This document shows, in pieces, positions 8,503-14,604 of a stretch of DNA of 42,274 nucleotides (the stretch's first letter is position 1; each line of letters opens with the position of its first letter). Below the pieces are notes generated by a model, which had not been told where the DNA came from, did not search any database, and saw only the letters and a program-made list of their open reading frames with translations. The stretch comes from a virus: the IMG/VR virus record IMGVR_UViG_3300003323_000383, positions 3,738 through 46,011 of that record, one strand, 5' to 3'. The position numbers and the translations under genes are program-made.

Positions 8503-8641
8503 CCCCGTGCTCCATCCAATCCAGCACGGCGATGGCCCCTTCGATAAACGCAGCTGTCTCAGGGCTGACTTCCAACTGCAAAATAGCCAGGCATTCGCGC
8601 TGGCTTTGGATGGACCGCAGGGGGACTTCGCAGGTAATCAA
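8453..8641 (-). CDS. Small hypothetical protein with TTG start, 62 aa
   Basis: The start is TTG at 8641, overlapping the upstream TGA as TTGA, with GGAGG seven bases before it; no ATG is available in a sensible position. The product is soluble and helical (LEVSPETAAFIEGAIAVLDW), with two Cys near the ends and no known domain. It overlaps the start of the large terminase by 50 bases, so the two are probably translationally coupled. Function is unknown. Confidence 0.6.
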   Translation of the reverse strand: MITCEVPLRSIQSQRECLAILQLEVSPETAAFIEGAIAVLDWMEHGGDTPLEMAGSRACERG

Positions 8642-8958
8642 AGCGGATCCTCCACAATGGCGAGGTACCCGAACAGGACCAGCGCCTGCCCGGGCACGTC
8701 GTTCGTGTCGGCAAGCATCTTGATCTTGTAGATACACCCGTTGACCCCGTTGTTCACCTGCTGGAAGGCGTAGGGGCCATTGAAGGTAGGAGCGCCCAGC
8801 AACACCGCCGAGGGGTTCGGGTCCACGCCCGCCCACACTTCGATGCTGCTGAACGCCGCCGAGAGGGTGACGCCCGGGGTCGAGAGGCTCGAGAAGTCGA
8901 ACGTCAGCGTCAGGAGCGCGGAGGGGGACTTCTGCGGGAAGCCAATGATGTCACTCAC
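8638..8958 (-). CDS. Hypothetical beta-rich protein, 106 aa
   Basis: GTG at 8958 overlaps the upstream TGA (GTGA), with GGAGG five bases before it. The sequence alternates hydrophobic and polar residues (LLTLTFDFSSLSTPGVTL, then ALVLFGYLAIVEDPL) and looks like a small immunoglobulin-like or jelly-roll sandwich. Such small beta proteins are often fibre- or capsid-associated in phages, and its size and pattern resemble phage fibre-adaptor proteins; I am not sure of that. It is part of the tightly packed terminase-proximal cluster. Confidence 0.65.
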   Translation of the reverse strand: MSDIIGFPQKSPSALLTLTFDFSSLSTPGVTLSAAFSSIEVWAGVDPNPSAVLLGAPTFNGPYAFQQVNNGVNGCIYKIKMLADTNDVPGQALVLFGYLAIVEDPL

Positions 8959-9125
8959 CGACCCCTCCCGCTCTTCCGCGCCTTGTTCATCGCAATAGCG
9001 ACGGCCTGCTTGTTAGCCTTCTTCTTCCCGAACTTCGCAGCCGTATGGGCGTAGGTCTTACCCCCATGCAGCTCGCGGATGTTCGAGGAGATCGTCTTCT
9101 TCCCCTTCCCGGATTTGAGCGGCAT
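8955..9125 (-). CDS. Small basic DUF6496-like protein, 56 aa
   Basis: ATG at 9125 was chosen over the longer frame because the protein then begins MPLKSGKGKKTISSNIREL. That matches a recurring small phage protein pattern (K-S/G-K-G-K-K-T-I-S-x-N-I, then KQAVAIAMNKA near the end). The product is very basic with a conserved C-terminal helix. No catalytic residues are seen. A nucleic-acid-contacting role is plausible from charge, but the function is unknown. It lies between terminase-associated small genes, with GTGA coupling to the next gene. Confidence 0.65.
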   Translation of the reverse strand: MPLKSGKGKKTISSNIRELHGGKTYAHTAAKFGKKKANKQAVAIAMNKARKSGRGR

Positions 9126-9126
9126 G

Positions 9127-9333
9127 TTACACCTTGCGCTCGATGCTGGGCACGTCGCTCGCCGCCCAGTTATACTGCATCCGAGTCGGCTGGGACTCGG
9201 TGGGCTGGCACTGCGTAGCCACCTCGGCACACGGCGGGTTGGGTTGCCCCTTCCACGTCGACGACGGCCGGGTCACCGGCAGGCACGCGTGCTTCTTGTG
9301 CTTGGCTTTCAACGAAGCGGACATCTTCGGCAT
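9127..9333 (-). CDS. Small hypothetical protein overlapping terS, 68 aa
   Basis: ATG at 9333 has GGAG eight bases upstream, but this lies inside the small terminase frame, which it overlaps by 164 bases. The N-terminus is Lys-rich (MPKMSASLKAKHKKH) and there are Cys residues at about 15, 34 and 41. The rest is Pro/Gln/Thr-rich and probably poorly ordered. Either this gene or the last third of the small terminase frame may not be used; both have plausible translation signals. Function is unknown. Confidence 0.5.
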   Translation of the reverse strand: MPKMSASLKAKHKKHACLPVTRPSSTWKGQPNPPCAEVATQCQPTESQPTRMQYNWAASDVPSIERKV

Positions 9334-9766
9334 TTTGAACTCTCCGATGCTTGGATTGCAAGGCCACGAGGCGCTCTGCGAGTTCCTCGAGGTGGTTAGG
9401 ATTCGCGGCGGGGGCGGGCGGGGTCTGACCGATCCCGAGGGACTTCGCACCGAACTCCGCAGCCCGCATGACCAGCGCGTCCGGAATGAACGCAGCGGGA
9501 GCCTCGAGCTTTTCGGCTATGACCTCCAGGCTCCGCTCAGTCACGGCACGAATGCGGTCCTCCAGCGTGGCAGTGATCGTCGGGTCGACGAGTTCCGTCC
9601 GCCGCGCAGCGAGGCGCGCTTTGAAGGCGTCGCTCGACTTAATCATCGAGCACCACGCGGCGGTATACCCGAAGCGAGCCGCCAGCTCGTTATTCGAGAT
9701 GCCGGGGTGGGCCACAATCAAGTCGATCATGGCGTCGTGCGTGTAGCTGATTTTCTGGATGCTCAT
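9170..9766 (-). CDS. terS: Terminase small subunit
   Basis: This is the first gene of the leftward operon, with ATG at 9766 and AAGGAG six bases upstream. Residues about 15-50 form a helix-turn-helix (NNELAARFGYTAAWCSMIKS) followed by SDAFKARLAARRTELVDPTI, a pattern typical of phage small terminases that bind the packaging site. A helical oligomerisation region follows (about 65-115). It is coupled in order to the large terminase. The last 55 residues, from about 145 on, overlap the 68-residue gene in another frame and look less natural, so the conserved part may be shorter than the 198-residue frame. Confidence 0.8.
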   Translation of the reverse strand: MSIQKISYTHDAMIDLIVAHPGISNNELAARFGYTAAWCSMIKSSDAFKARLAARRTELVDPTITATLEDRIRAVTERSLEVIAEKLEAPAAFIPDALVMRAAEFGAKSLGIGQTPPAPAANPNHLEELAERLVALQSKHRRVQNAEDVRFVESQAQEARVPAGDPAVVDVEGATQPAVCRGGYAVPAHRVPADSDAV

Positions 9767-9981
9767 GTTAGGCTCCTTGCGAGGGCGCGGGGCCGGGGGT
9801 TCAATATGGCCACAGCTTACGCGCGCGGGCGGGAGTGGGCGGGAGCGTGGAGGGGAACGGGGGGAATCCCGGTATGTTTGAAACTTGGGCGCAAAATATG
9901 GAAGGGGCTTATGAATTTTTACAGCGCGGCTCCGTTTGCCCCTCCCCCGGCCAAGCGGACGGCGTCGAAGCGGCGGGGGCG

Positions 9982-9995
9982 TGGAAGCGCTTCCA
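9982..9995. promoter_or_regulatory. 14-bp perfect palindrome, candidate operator
   Basis: The sequence TGGAAGCGCTTCCA is a perfect inverted repeat with a central CG. Its form agrees with the generic LacI/GalR-family operator pattern (TG-N-AA-N-CG-N-TT-N-CA). It sits in the divergent control region about 140 bases upstream of the right-facing promoter. Binding by a host or phage regulator is inference. Confidence 0.45.
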
Positions 9996-10130
9996 TGCTG
10001 CGGTGCAGCAGGGGAGGCTGGCATGGTTTGTGCAACGCGCGTGCGCGCGGCCGCGTCGCGCGTCTTAGCTAGGCGGGACGATACCGGGGTCGGGCGGGCA
10101 CCGGATACCGGGATTAGGGTTTGTCCTACC

Positions 10131-10159
10131 TTGCAACCCCGCGTGCCATCCCCCATACT
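10131..10159 (+). promoter_or_regulatory. Sigma70-type early promoter
   Basis: TTGCAA (10131-10136) is separated by exactly 17 bases from CATACT (10154-10159). These are four-of-six and five-of-six matches to the consensus hexamers. Transcription would begin near 10166, about 38 bases before the first early gene at 10204. It is well placed to drive the rightward operon with host RNA polymerase. Confidence 0.6.
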
Positions 10160-10203
10160 GAAGTCACGGTCGCAACACAGCGGCCACTAACCGGAGGTGT
10201 ATC

Positions 10204-10362
10204 ATGGGCGTGTTCTGGGTCTTCGCGGTGTTGAATAGCGTGGCGGTCGGAGGGTTGATCGCGGTGGCGTTGGCAGGGGTGCGGGAAGCGCATCGGCAGG
10301 AGCGCGAGGTCACGGCGATGGTTGGCGTGGATCGGGCTCGGGCGATGGCAGGAGAACTGTGA
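10204..10362 (+). CDS. Small membrane protein, first early gene, 52 aa
   Basis: ATG at 10204 follows GGAGG with spacer TGTATC. The product has one hydrophobic segment (FWVFAVLNSVAVGGLIAVAL, residues 4-23) and then a charged, mostly basic helical tail, so it should span the inner membrane once with a cytoplasmic C-terminus. As the first gene after the early promoter it could act in host takeover, but this is a guess from position. Family not recognised. Confidence 0.65.
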   Translation: MGVFWVFAVLNSVAVGGLIAVALAGVREAHRQEREVTAMVGVDRARAMAGEL

Positions 10363-10646
10363 TGATTGATAACTGGTTCTATTCCGACCCGTTCGGCGGC
10401 CGCGATCTGCTCGCCCAAGCCGACGAGGAGCGCGCACCGCGCTGCGCAACCGGGCTGTGTGTGGTGGACTTGTGGGACGAGCCCCCGCGCGAGCCAACCC
10501 GCGTATATCGCGGCGTGGAGATCGTCCACCAGCCGGGCGGGGGCTATGTGCTGTGGTGGCTCCCGGTCTCGGGCCGCGAGGGTCGGCTCGGCGTTGCGGC
10601 CACGGTGGCGGATGCGAAGGCGGTGGTGGATCACGCGTTAAGCTAA
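10362..10646 (+). CDS. Hypothetical early protein, 94 aa
   Basis: ATG at 10362 overlaps the previous TGA and has GGAG seven bases upstream; a GTG one codon earlier is less well spaced. The C-terminal half contains a repeated strand pattern (VYRGVEIVHQPGGGYVLWWL) and ends in a helix VADAKAVVDHAL, resembling small alpha/beta phage proteins of unknown role. There are no membrane segments and two Cys near residues 27 and 32. It is co-transcribed with the membrane protein before a hairpin at 10665. Confidence 0.65.
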   Translation: MIDNWFYSDPFGGRDLLAQADEERAPRCATGLCVVDLWDEPPREPTRVYRGVEIVHQPGGGYVLWWLPVSGREGRLGVAATVADAKAVVDHALS

Positions 10647-10957
10647 TGTCGGATGGGCCGGATACCCGCGCGAGCGGGCTTTCGGCGCTTGTGTTACCGG
10701 AATGTTGACAACAACAACAACCACAACAAGCATCTGCTGCTCCCCATGGCCCCGGACCCTGGCTCGAAGTACGATAGTTTTTTTTTATTTTTTTTTTTTC
10801 TTAATAGCTAAGGGCTATCGGACGGACCGGGCACCCCGGCACCCACGAGCAGCAGTAGCTTGTAGATGATGTTGTCAATCAGGGTAAACCCCAATATGCA
10901 CAACCACAACACCATGCCACAATCGCATGTGGCCGTACTCAACCCATAGGAGTTATC
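10647..10957 (+). other. Gene-free region with hairpin, CAA-rich stretch and long T tract
   Basis: No gene is visible in these 311 bases. From left to right they hold a terminator-like hairpin (10665-10682), a perfect TTGACA box (10705-10710) without a good -10, a CAA/CCA-rich unstructured stretch, and an AT-rich block with nine then twelve T (10778-10799). That block is bracketed by CGATAG and CTATCG. A second copy of CAACCACAACA (10718-10728 and 10901-10911) and a TTGTCA box (10872-10877) lie before the next gene's AGGAG-TTATC-ATG. Confidence 0.55.
10665..10682 (+). terminator. Hairpin with short T run after first two early genes
   Basis: CCCGC (10665-10669) pairs with GCGGG (10674-10678) around a GCGA loop of the stable GNRA type, followed by CTTT. 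The stem is short and the T tract is only three bases, so termination is probably partial. It would separate the first two genes from the rest of the early operon. Confidence 0.45.
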
Positions 10958-11425
10958 ATGCGACGCACAAACCCTTCACGCGGGCGGCGCGCGTTCAGTC
11001 CCTCGCAGGTGGCTGAAATCCGCCAAATGTATGCGCGCGGAATGGCACAGACCGAAATCGCGCGTGCGTTTCAAGTGAACTCGCAAACCATCGGCAGGCT
11101 CCTGCGCGGTGACACGTATATCGGGGTGACGGCGGAAGGGTCGCAAGCGCCTGTCGCGGACCAGTACCGGGTTCAGACCATTCCGACAACGCTGGAGGAA
11201 CAGCAGGCAATGGCCGAGCGGATTATGGCACGCGCGCGGGCGGGCGGTGGGATTGACATTCCCCCGCCGAAGGCTACCTCCGCCCCCGAAGTGGATAATG
11301 GACCGCTTACAGAAGCGGAAGCGCTGGCGTACAAAACATTCGGGTTTGTGCCGGGTAGGCCGAACTACCAACCGAATGAAGCCGATAGCGACAATCAATT
11401 GGGCAGCGGCGCCGACCCGGCATAA
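10958..11425 (+). CDS. Helix-turn-helix DNA-binding protein, 155 aa
   Basis: The N-terminal 55 residues match a resolvase/Hin-type helix-turn-helix: FSPSQVAEIRQMYARGMAQ, then EIARAFQVNSQTIGRLLRGD, preceded by an Arg-rich start (MRRTNPSRGRR). The remainder is a flexible, Pro/Asn-rich tail with a short helical segment (EEQQAMAERIMARARA). There is no catalytic Ser or recombinase domain, so it is probably a regulator or DNA-binding adaptor. It stands alone after the T-tract region and has a strong AGGAG-TTATC-ATG start. It could control the early promoters; that is inference. Confidence 0.75.
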   Translation: MRRTNPSRGRRAFSPSQVAEIRQMYARGMAQTEIARAFQVNSQTIGRLLRGDTYIGVTAEGSQAPVADQYRVQTIPTTLEEQQAMAERIMARARAGGGIDIPPPKATSAPEVDNGPLTEAEALAYKTFGFVPGRPNYQPNEADSDNQLGSGADPA

Positions 11426-11437
11426 GCTTCCAATCAA

Positions 11438-11455
11438 CGGCCCACCGATGGGCCG
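11438..11455 (+). other. Intercistronic hairpin with CCGA loop
   Basis: CGGCCCA (11438-11444) pairs with TGGGCCG (11449-11455) around CCGA, 12 bases after the preceding stop and 35 before the next ATG. No T run follows, so it is more likely an RNA-stability or insulation element than a terminator. Confidence 0.55.
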
Positions 11456-11490
11456 ATTCAACCGGGCGATGCCCACACATGGAGAGTATC

Positions 11491-12120
11491 ATGAACGCAC
11501 CCGAAGCAGCAGTGACGAAGGCGAAGAAACCCGTTGCGGTGAAGACCCCCGTGACCCTCACGACCGGCGAGGTGGTGGAATTCACGGACCGCCAACGGAC
11601 CATCAAGACGCACGACCTGCACGACGGCAACGCGACGGTGAAGTTCGCGTTTAAGAACGGCGAAGTGCGGACGTTCAGCTTCGACAAGCACGCGAAGCTG
11701 CTGATGCGCCTCGCGATCCACGGCGCGTTGCAGAAGATCGGGGATGAAACCGCCGGCGTGGAGGACATCGACGATCAAGTCGCGGCGGTGGATGCCGTGA
11801 TCGACCGGCTCGAGAAGGGCGAATGGGGTGCCGAACGCACGGCGGGCGATGGTTTCGCGGGTGCGAGCATCGTGATCCGCGCAATCGCCGAGGTGAAGGG
11901 CGTCACGCCGCAGGAAGCGAAGGACTTCATCGAGCGCACGCTCGAGAAGTACAAAGCGGCGGGCAAGCCCATCACCCGGCAAGCGCTGTACGCAAGCTTC
12001 CGTGCGCCGGGCTCGAAGACCGCGCCGGTGATCGCACGACTCGAAGCGGAAAAGGCTGCCAAGGCCAGCAACAAGCCGGACGCGCTCGACGCGAACAGCC
12101 TGCTGGACGAAGCGGAATAA
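11491..12120 (+). CDS. Conserved early phage protein, 209 aa
   Basis: ATG at 11491 is set by GGAG with spacer AGTATC; a GTG/ATG four codons earlier has no SD. The N-terminus is Ala/Lys-rich and flexible (about 1-20). A beta-strand domain follows (VVEFTDRQRTIKTHDLHDGN, then FAFKNGEVRTFSF), and a helical middle. The C-terminal half (EKYKAAGKPITRQALYASF, then an Ala/Lys-rich acidic tail) resembles domains seen beside phage replication genes. There are no enzymatic signatures. It is flanked on both sides by GC-rich hairpins, so it is probably a single-gene message segment expressed early and strongly. Confidence 0.7.
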   Translation: MNAPEAAVTKAKKPVAVKTPVTLTTGEVVEFTDRQRTIKTHDLHDGNATVKFAFKNGEVRTFSFDKHAKLLMRLAIHGALQKIGDETAGVEDIDDQVAAVDAVIDRLEKGEWGAERTAGDGFAGASIVIRAIAEVKGVTPQEAKDFIERTLEKYKAAGKPITRQALYASFRAPGSKTAPVIARLEAEKAAKASNKPDALDANSLLDEAE

Positions 12121-12137
12121 CCCCCGCATCGCGCAAC

Positions 12138-12161
12138 AGCCCCCGGCTGCGGTCGGGGGCT
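12138..12161 (+). other. Intercistronic GC hairpin, 8-bp stem
   Basis: AGCCCCCG (12138-12145) pairs with CGGGGGCT (12154-12161) around an eight-base loop GCTGCGGT. It begins 18 bases after the preceding stop and is followed by CATT, not a T tract. It lies just before GGAG-ATC-ATG of the next gene. Confidence 0.55.
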
Positions 12162-12178
12162 CATTCACGGAGATCATG

Positions 12179-12403
12179 ATGGCACTGGTAGTGAATTTTT
12201 GGGAAGCGGACGGCCCGAACGGCGAGACCCTGCGCCAATCGATCCGGGTGAAGGTGAAGGACGAGGTTCAGGGCATCATGCAGGACTTTCACCCCGAACG
12301 GGACTTCGGCGGGCAGGTAGTGCATGTCACGCTTGACCGTACGGATCGGCAATCGACGGTCACGCGTGACTTGTGGGTCAAACCCGGCTACAATCCGGTT
12401 TAG
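12179..12403 (+). CDS. Small beta-rich hypothetical protein, 74 aa
   Basis: Two consecutive ATGs occur at 12176 and 12179; the second is six bases from GGAG and is preferred. The product is beta-rich with alternating charged residues (VVNFWEADGPNGETLRQSI, then VVHVTLDRTDRQSTVTRDL), no Cys and no membrane segment. It looks like a small barrel or sandwich, the sort of fold used by nucleic-acid- or protein-binding inhibitors, but nothing specific can be assigned. It is bounded by hairpins on both sides. Confidence 0.65.
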   Translation: MALVVNFWEADGPNGETLRQSIRVKVKDEVQGIMQDFHPERDFGGQVVHVTLDRTDRQSTVTRDLWVKPGYNPV

Positions 12404-12414
12404 GCTTGCCCGAG

Positions 12415-12438
12415 AGCCCTTGGTGCGCCAAGGGCTTT
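12415..12438 (+). terminator. Intercistronic hairpin, terminator-like
   Basis: AGCCCTTGG (12415-12423) pairs perfectly with CCAAGGGCT (12428-12436) around TGCG, and TTCC follows, making CTTTCC. The nine-base stem and short U run make this the most terminator-like of the early intercistronic hairpins. It is probably partial, since the operon continues. Confidence 0.55.
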
Positions 12439-12476
12439 CCAACAAACCTACACCAACCCCACCCCAAGGGATAATC

Positions 12477-12626
12477 ATGGATGACGCGATTGAGATGGCT
12501 CCCTCCAGCACAGAATTGTGGCTGGAGTATTTGCGCTACAAGAGCGCATGCGAACGCTTTCATTTGCCGGTGATGATGGACTACGCGTTCTACCTCGGGC
12601 TGTGGATGGAGGCGCATCGTGGCTAA
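12477..12626 (+). CDS. Small hypothetical protein, 49 aa
   Basis: ATG at 12477 follows GGGATAATC, a weaker version of the GGAG-TATC-ATG context used by many genes here. The product is acidic at the N-terminus and then helical with several aromatics (STELWLEYLRYKSACERF, YAFYLGLWM). No domain is recognised and no full membrane segment is present. It overlaps the next gene's GTG start by eight bases, which suggests coupled translation. Confidence 0.6.
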   Translation: MDDAIEMAPSSTELWLEYLRYKSACERFHLPVMMDYAFYLGLWMEAHRG

Positions 12627-12999
12627 AGTCCCACCGGGAACGAAGCGGGTTGAGGTGTATCTGCCGCTCGCGCTCGCGCAGCGGCTAGACGCGTTGCTGC
12701 GGAGTGAGGCGCTGGGCCGGGTGCCGTATGGGAGCTATAATGCCTTCTTCGTGCAGCGCACCACGGAGTTCTTCGCCTCGGCACGGCTCCCGATGGGGCA
12801 GTATGCCGGCTTTCCTCGCGATGGTTGGATTAGCGGGCCGACCGAGACCGTGCGCGCGGTGGCCACGCTCCTCGCACCCACCCGCACGACCCCCGATGAA
12901 CTGGATCTAGCATTCCCCGAGTTGAACCCCCTCGCGGATGGGTTATCCGCATCAGACCTTGATGGAGATCACGATGACGAACAGCAAGCCGCTGGTTGA
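12619..12999 (+). CDS. Hypothetical protein, possible ribbon-helix-helix N-terminus, 126 aa
   Basis: GTG at 12619 follows GGAGG with a six-base spacer. Residues 7-50 (GTKRVEVYLPLALAQRLDALL, shown in part) start with a short strand then helices, which is the layout of ribbon-helix-helix DNA-binding proteins. The middle has PYGSYNAFFVQRTTEFF, as in RHH-type proteins for phage or plasmid control. The C-terminus is acidic (DLDGDHDDEQQ) and overlaps the next gene. A DNA-binding role is suggested but not proven. Confidence 0.6.
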   Translation: MAKVPPGTKRVEVYLPLALAQRLDALLRSEALGRVPYGSYNAFFVQRTTEFFASARLPMGQYAGFPRDGWISGPTETVRAVATLLAPTRTTPDELDLAFPELNPLADGLSASDLDGDHDDEQQAAG

Positions 13000-13231
13000 G
13001 CGGGACTATGAACTAGGGACCCTATGGGTCACGGCGGATGGGGAGCACTACCCCATCAGTGGCGCACAGTCCGATGCGGACCCGAAGCTCCTCCCCCGCT
13101 TCATGGAGTTGATCCGGGAAGGCTTAGCCCTGACCGCGAATGAGGGTTATGACCGGTTCAAGGCGCGCGAACGCGCTGAACTTGAAGGGCAGGTGACCTC
13201 CTTCATCCGCTCGGCGGGGTTGAAGCTGTGA
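12974..13231 (+). CDS. Hypothetical protein, 85 aa
   Basis: I use ATG at 12974 because GGAG lies six bases upstream; an in-frame ATG at 12962 has no SD. The gene overlaps its neighbour by 26 bases. The product has a short beta N-terminal half (YELGTLWVTADGEHYPI) and a helical C-terminal half (LLPRFMELIREGLALTAN, then AELEGQVTSFIRSAG). It has no Cys and no membrane segment. Not recognised. Confidence 0.65.
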   Translation: MTNSKPLVERDYELGTLWVTADGEHYPISGAQSDADPKLLPRFMELIREGLALTANEGYDRFKARERAELEGQVTSFIRSAGLKL

Positions 13232-13539
13232 GCGCGCAACGCAAGGGCATGGTGCCGGGCGCACGGTGCATGGTAGTGGGCGGGGCAAACTCAGGCCGGA
13301 CCTGTATCTTGGTCCAGCATGTCGGCCCGTGGGTGCCGAAGCACCGAGACCCCGCCAAGTACCGCCCGCTTGACTCGTGGCGCATCCGCCCGGAAGGGAC
13401 ATTTGTGGCCTTCCGACCCGGCGGGCGGTATGAGTGCGATCGGGAAGGGATTCTGCCCACCTTCCGCCTCATCCCCCTCGATGACCCCGACACACCTACC
13501 ATCGACTCAACCCATAAGGAGAACGAGAATGTTGTCTAG
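13228..13539 (+). CDS. SH3/KOW-like small protein, 103 aa
   Basis: GTG at 13228 overlaps the preceding stop (GTGA). Residues 7-60 follow a KOW/SH3-like pattern: GMVPGARCMVVGGANSGRT with alternating strands, then RTCILVQHVG, DSWRIRPEGTFVAF. Such small barrels bind RNA, ribosome or transcription factors in other proteins, but in phages most copies are uncharacterised. The C-terminal 25 residues are acidic/polar and overlap the next gene by 11 bases. Confidence 0.6.
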   Translation: MSAQRKGMVPGARCMVVGGANSGRTCILVQHVGPWVPKHRDPAKYRPLDSWRIRPEGTFVAFRPGGRYECDREGILPTFRLIPLDDPDTPTIDSTHKENENVV

Positions 13540-14116
13540 CCTCGCATGGAAGCTCACGGCCCGCGTGCTAGCGCTTCCTCCCATCCGTCGTGCCCTCATC
13601 GCGTATGCGGTGAAGCATCCGTACACGCATATCGGCCCGGAAGGGGATGAATACATGATGCGGTATTGGGTGTTTAACGCCTACAATCGCGACTACGAGG
13701 GTCAGCGGTTCCCCCGCCTCCCCTCCATCCGCGTGCACCATATCAAGCGCCCGGACAGCGACGAGCACCTGCACGACCATCCCCTTCGCTCCCGCGTCAT
13801 CCTTCTGTCAGGGTACTATTGGGAGAAGTCAGTCCTGCGCTGGCTCGGCCATAGCATCCCAATGCGCTCCCGCGCGTTACGGGGCGGATCGACGTACTAC
13901 CTCGACCCCCGCAACAAGTACCACGCGATCTACGCGCTCGGTGACGCGGGCGGGGTGTGGTCGGTCTTCATCACATGGCCCAAGCGCGGTGGAGGGGATG
14001 AAGGATCGTGGGGGTTCCTTGTAGACGGCGTGCATGTGGATCAGGCGACCTACAAGCTCATGATGGGCGGCCGGCTCTCGAAGCTGCGCGGCGAAGCCTC
14101 GGGGAGCCAATCATGA
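13529..14116 (+). CDS. Cupin-like metal-binding protein, 195 aa
   Basis: ATG at 13529 follows AGGAG with seven bases between. The central part carries HLHDHP (about residues 84-89) followed by SRVILLSGYYWEK. This is the His-x-His...Gly pattern of cupins that bind Fe or Mn, and proteins of this type recur in phage early regions. A hydrophobic basic N-terminus (residues 1-30) could be membrane-peripheral. Conserved downstream residues include DPRNKYHAIYAL, which may supply the third His. The substrate is unknown, and dioxygenase or epimerase activity cannot be inferred from this alone. Confidence 0.65.
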   Translation: MLSSLAWKLTARVLALPPIRRALIAYAVKHPYTHIGPEGDEYMMRYWVFNAYNRDYEGQRFPRLPSIRVHHIKRPDSDEHLHDHPLRSRVILLSGYYWEKSVLRWLGHSIPMRSRALRGGSTYYLDPRNKYHAIYALGDAGGVWSVFITWPKRGGGDEGSWGFLVDGVHVDQATYKLMMGGRLSKLRGEASGSQS

Positions 14117-14424
14117 CCGCGATTATGGCAGAGACCTACCTGCGTATCGAGCTGACCCGCGCACGGGCCAAGGCGGAGGCGTTGCAGGCCCTTTTGGACG
14201 AGGCGAACGCGCGGATCAAGCGGTTTGAGGACGAGACCTCCCAACTCCTCGCGGCCTGCGGTGCGGGGTATGGGTTGGTCCGGCCCTATCCGCAGATCGT
14301 GTCCTCGGTGACGAAGCTGTCCCGGCTCATCGCGCCGGTGGAGGAGCATGGGGTGCCCGTGAAGCCCCATCACTACACCAACACGGTGCGGAGGCAGCTC
14401 AACGACGAGGAGGAAGAGCTATGA
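14113..14424 (+). CDS. Hypothetical coiled-coil protein, 103 aa
   Basis: ATG at 14113 overlaps the upstream TGA (ATGA) and has GGAG with spacer CCAATC. Residues 10-45 form an amphipathic, Ala/Arg/Glu-rich helix (LRIELTRARAKAEALQALL) likely to coil. The rest includes a Cys and a proline-rich stretch, and the tail is acidic (NDEEEEL). No enzyme motif. Coupled translation with the tiny membrane protein that follows suggests joint expression. Confidence 0.6.
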   Translation: MTAIMAETYLRIELTRARAKAEALQALLDEANARIKRFEDETSQLLAACGAGYGLVRPYPQIVSSVTKLSRLIAPVEEHGVPVKPHHYTNTVRRQLNDEEEEL

Positions 14425-14543
14425 ATCCCGGTAAGGGGCGCAAGCCCGATCCCGGTATGCGCAAGGCCATGCTTCGTGCATCCGACATCGTGCTCGCGAT
14501 TATCTTCCTCCTGTTCGTCGCCGCTTGGCTCGCATCCTGTTAG
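14421..14543 (+). CDS. Tiny membrane protein, 40 aa
   Basis: This gene starts with ATGA overlap at 14421 and ends with TAG at 14543. The first 18 residues are basic and Gly/Pro-rich (MNPGKGRKPDPGMRKAM), and the rest is one hydrophobic segment (IVLAIIFLLFVAAWLASC, residues 23-40), so it is an N-in single-pass membrane peptide. It is followed by a hairpin that closes this small gene cluster. The function is unknown; toxins, anti-holins and superinfection-exclusion peptides share this form. Confidence 0.6.
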   Translation: MNPGKGRKPDPGMRKAMLRASDIVLAIIFLLFVAAWLASC

Positions 14544-14551
14544 GGTGCATA

Positions 14552-14571
14552 GGGGAGGGTTGACCCTCCCT
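14552..14571 (+). other. Intercistronic hairpin with TTGA loop
   Basis: GGGAGGG (14553-14559) pairs with CCCTCCC (14564-14570) around TTGA, with one extra GT pair, and outer GCA/TGC bases (14547-14549, 14574-14576) can extend it. It begins nine bases after the preceding stop and lies upstream of a GGAGG-led start. No T tract. Confidence 0.55.
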
Positions 14572-14604
14572 CCTGCATCTTCCACCCCTCCACGGAGGCT
14601 TAGC

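Larger units (their letters stand above)
9767..10203 (+). promoter_or_regulatory. Divergent control region between late-left and early-right operons
   Basis: These 437 bases contain no convincing gene and separate divergent transcription units. The region holds a perfect palindrome (9982-9995), two copies of GATACCGGG (10080-10088 and 10104-10112), a GC-alternating purine/pyrimidine stretch around 10036-10064, and a sigma70-type promoter facing right (10131-10159). I see no strong sigma70 promoter facing left; the AT-rich patch at 9890-9921 is the best place for one. Confidence 0.6.
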
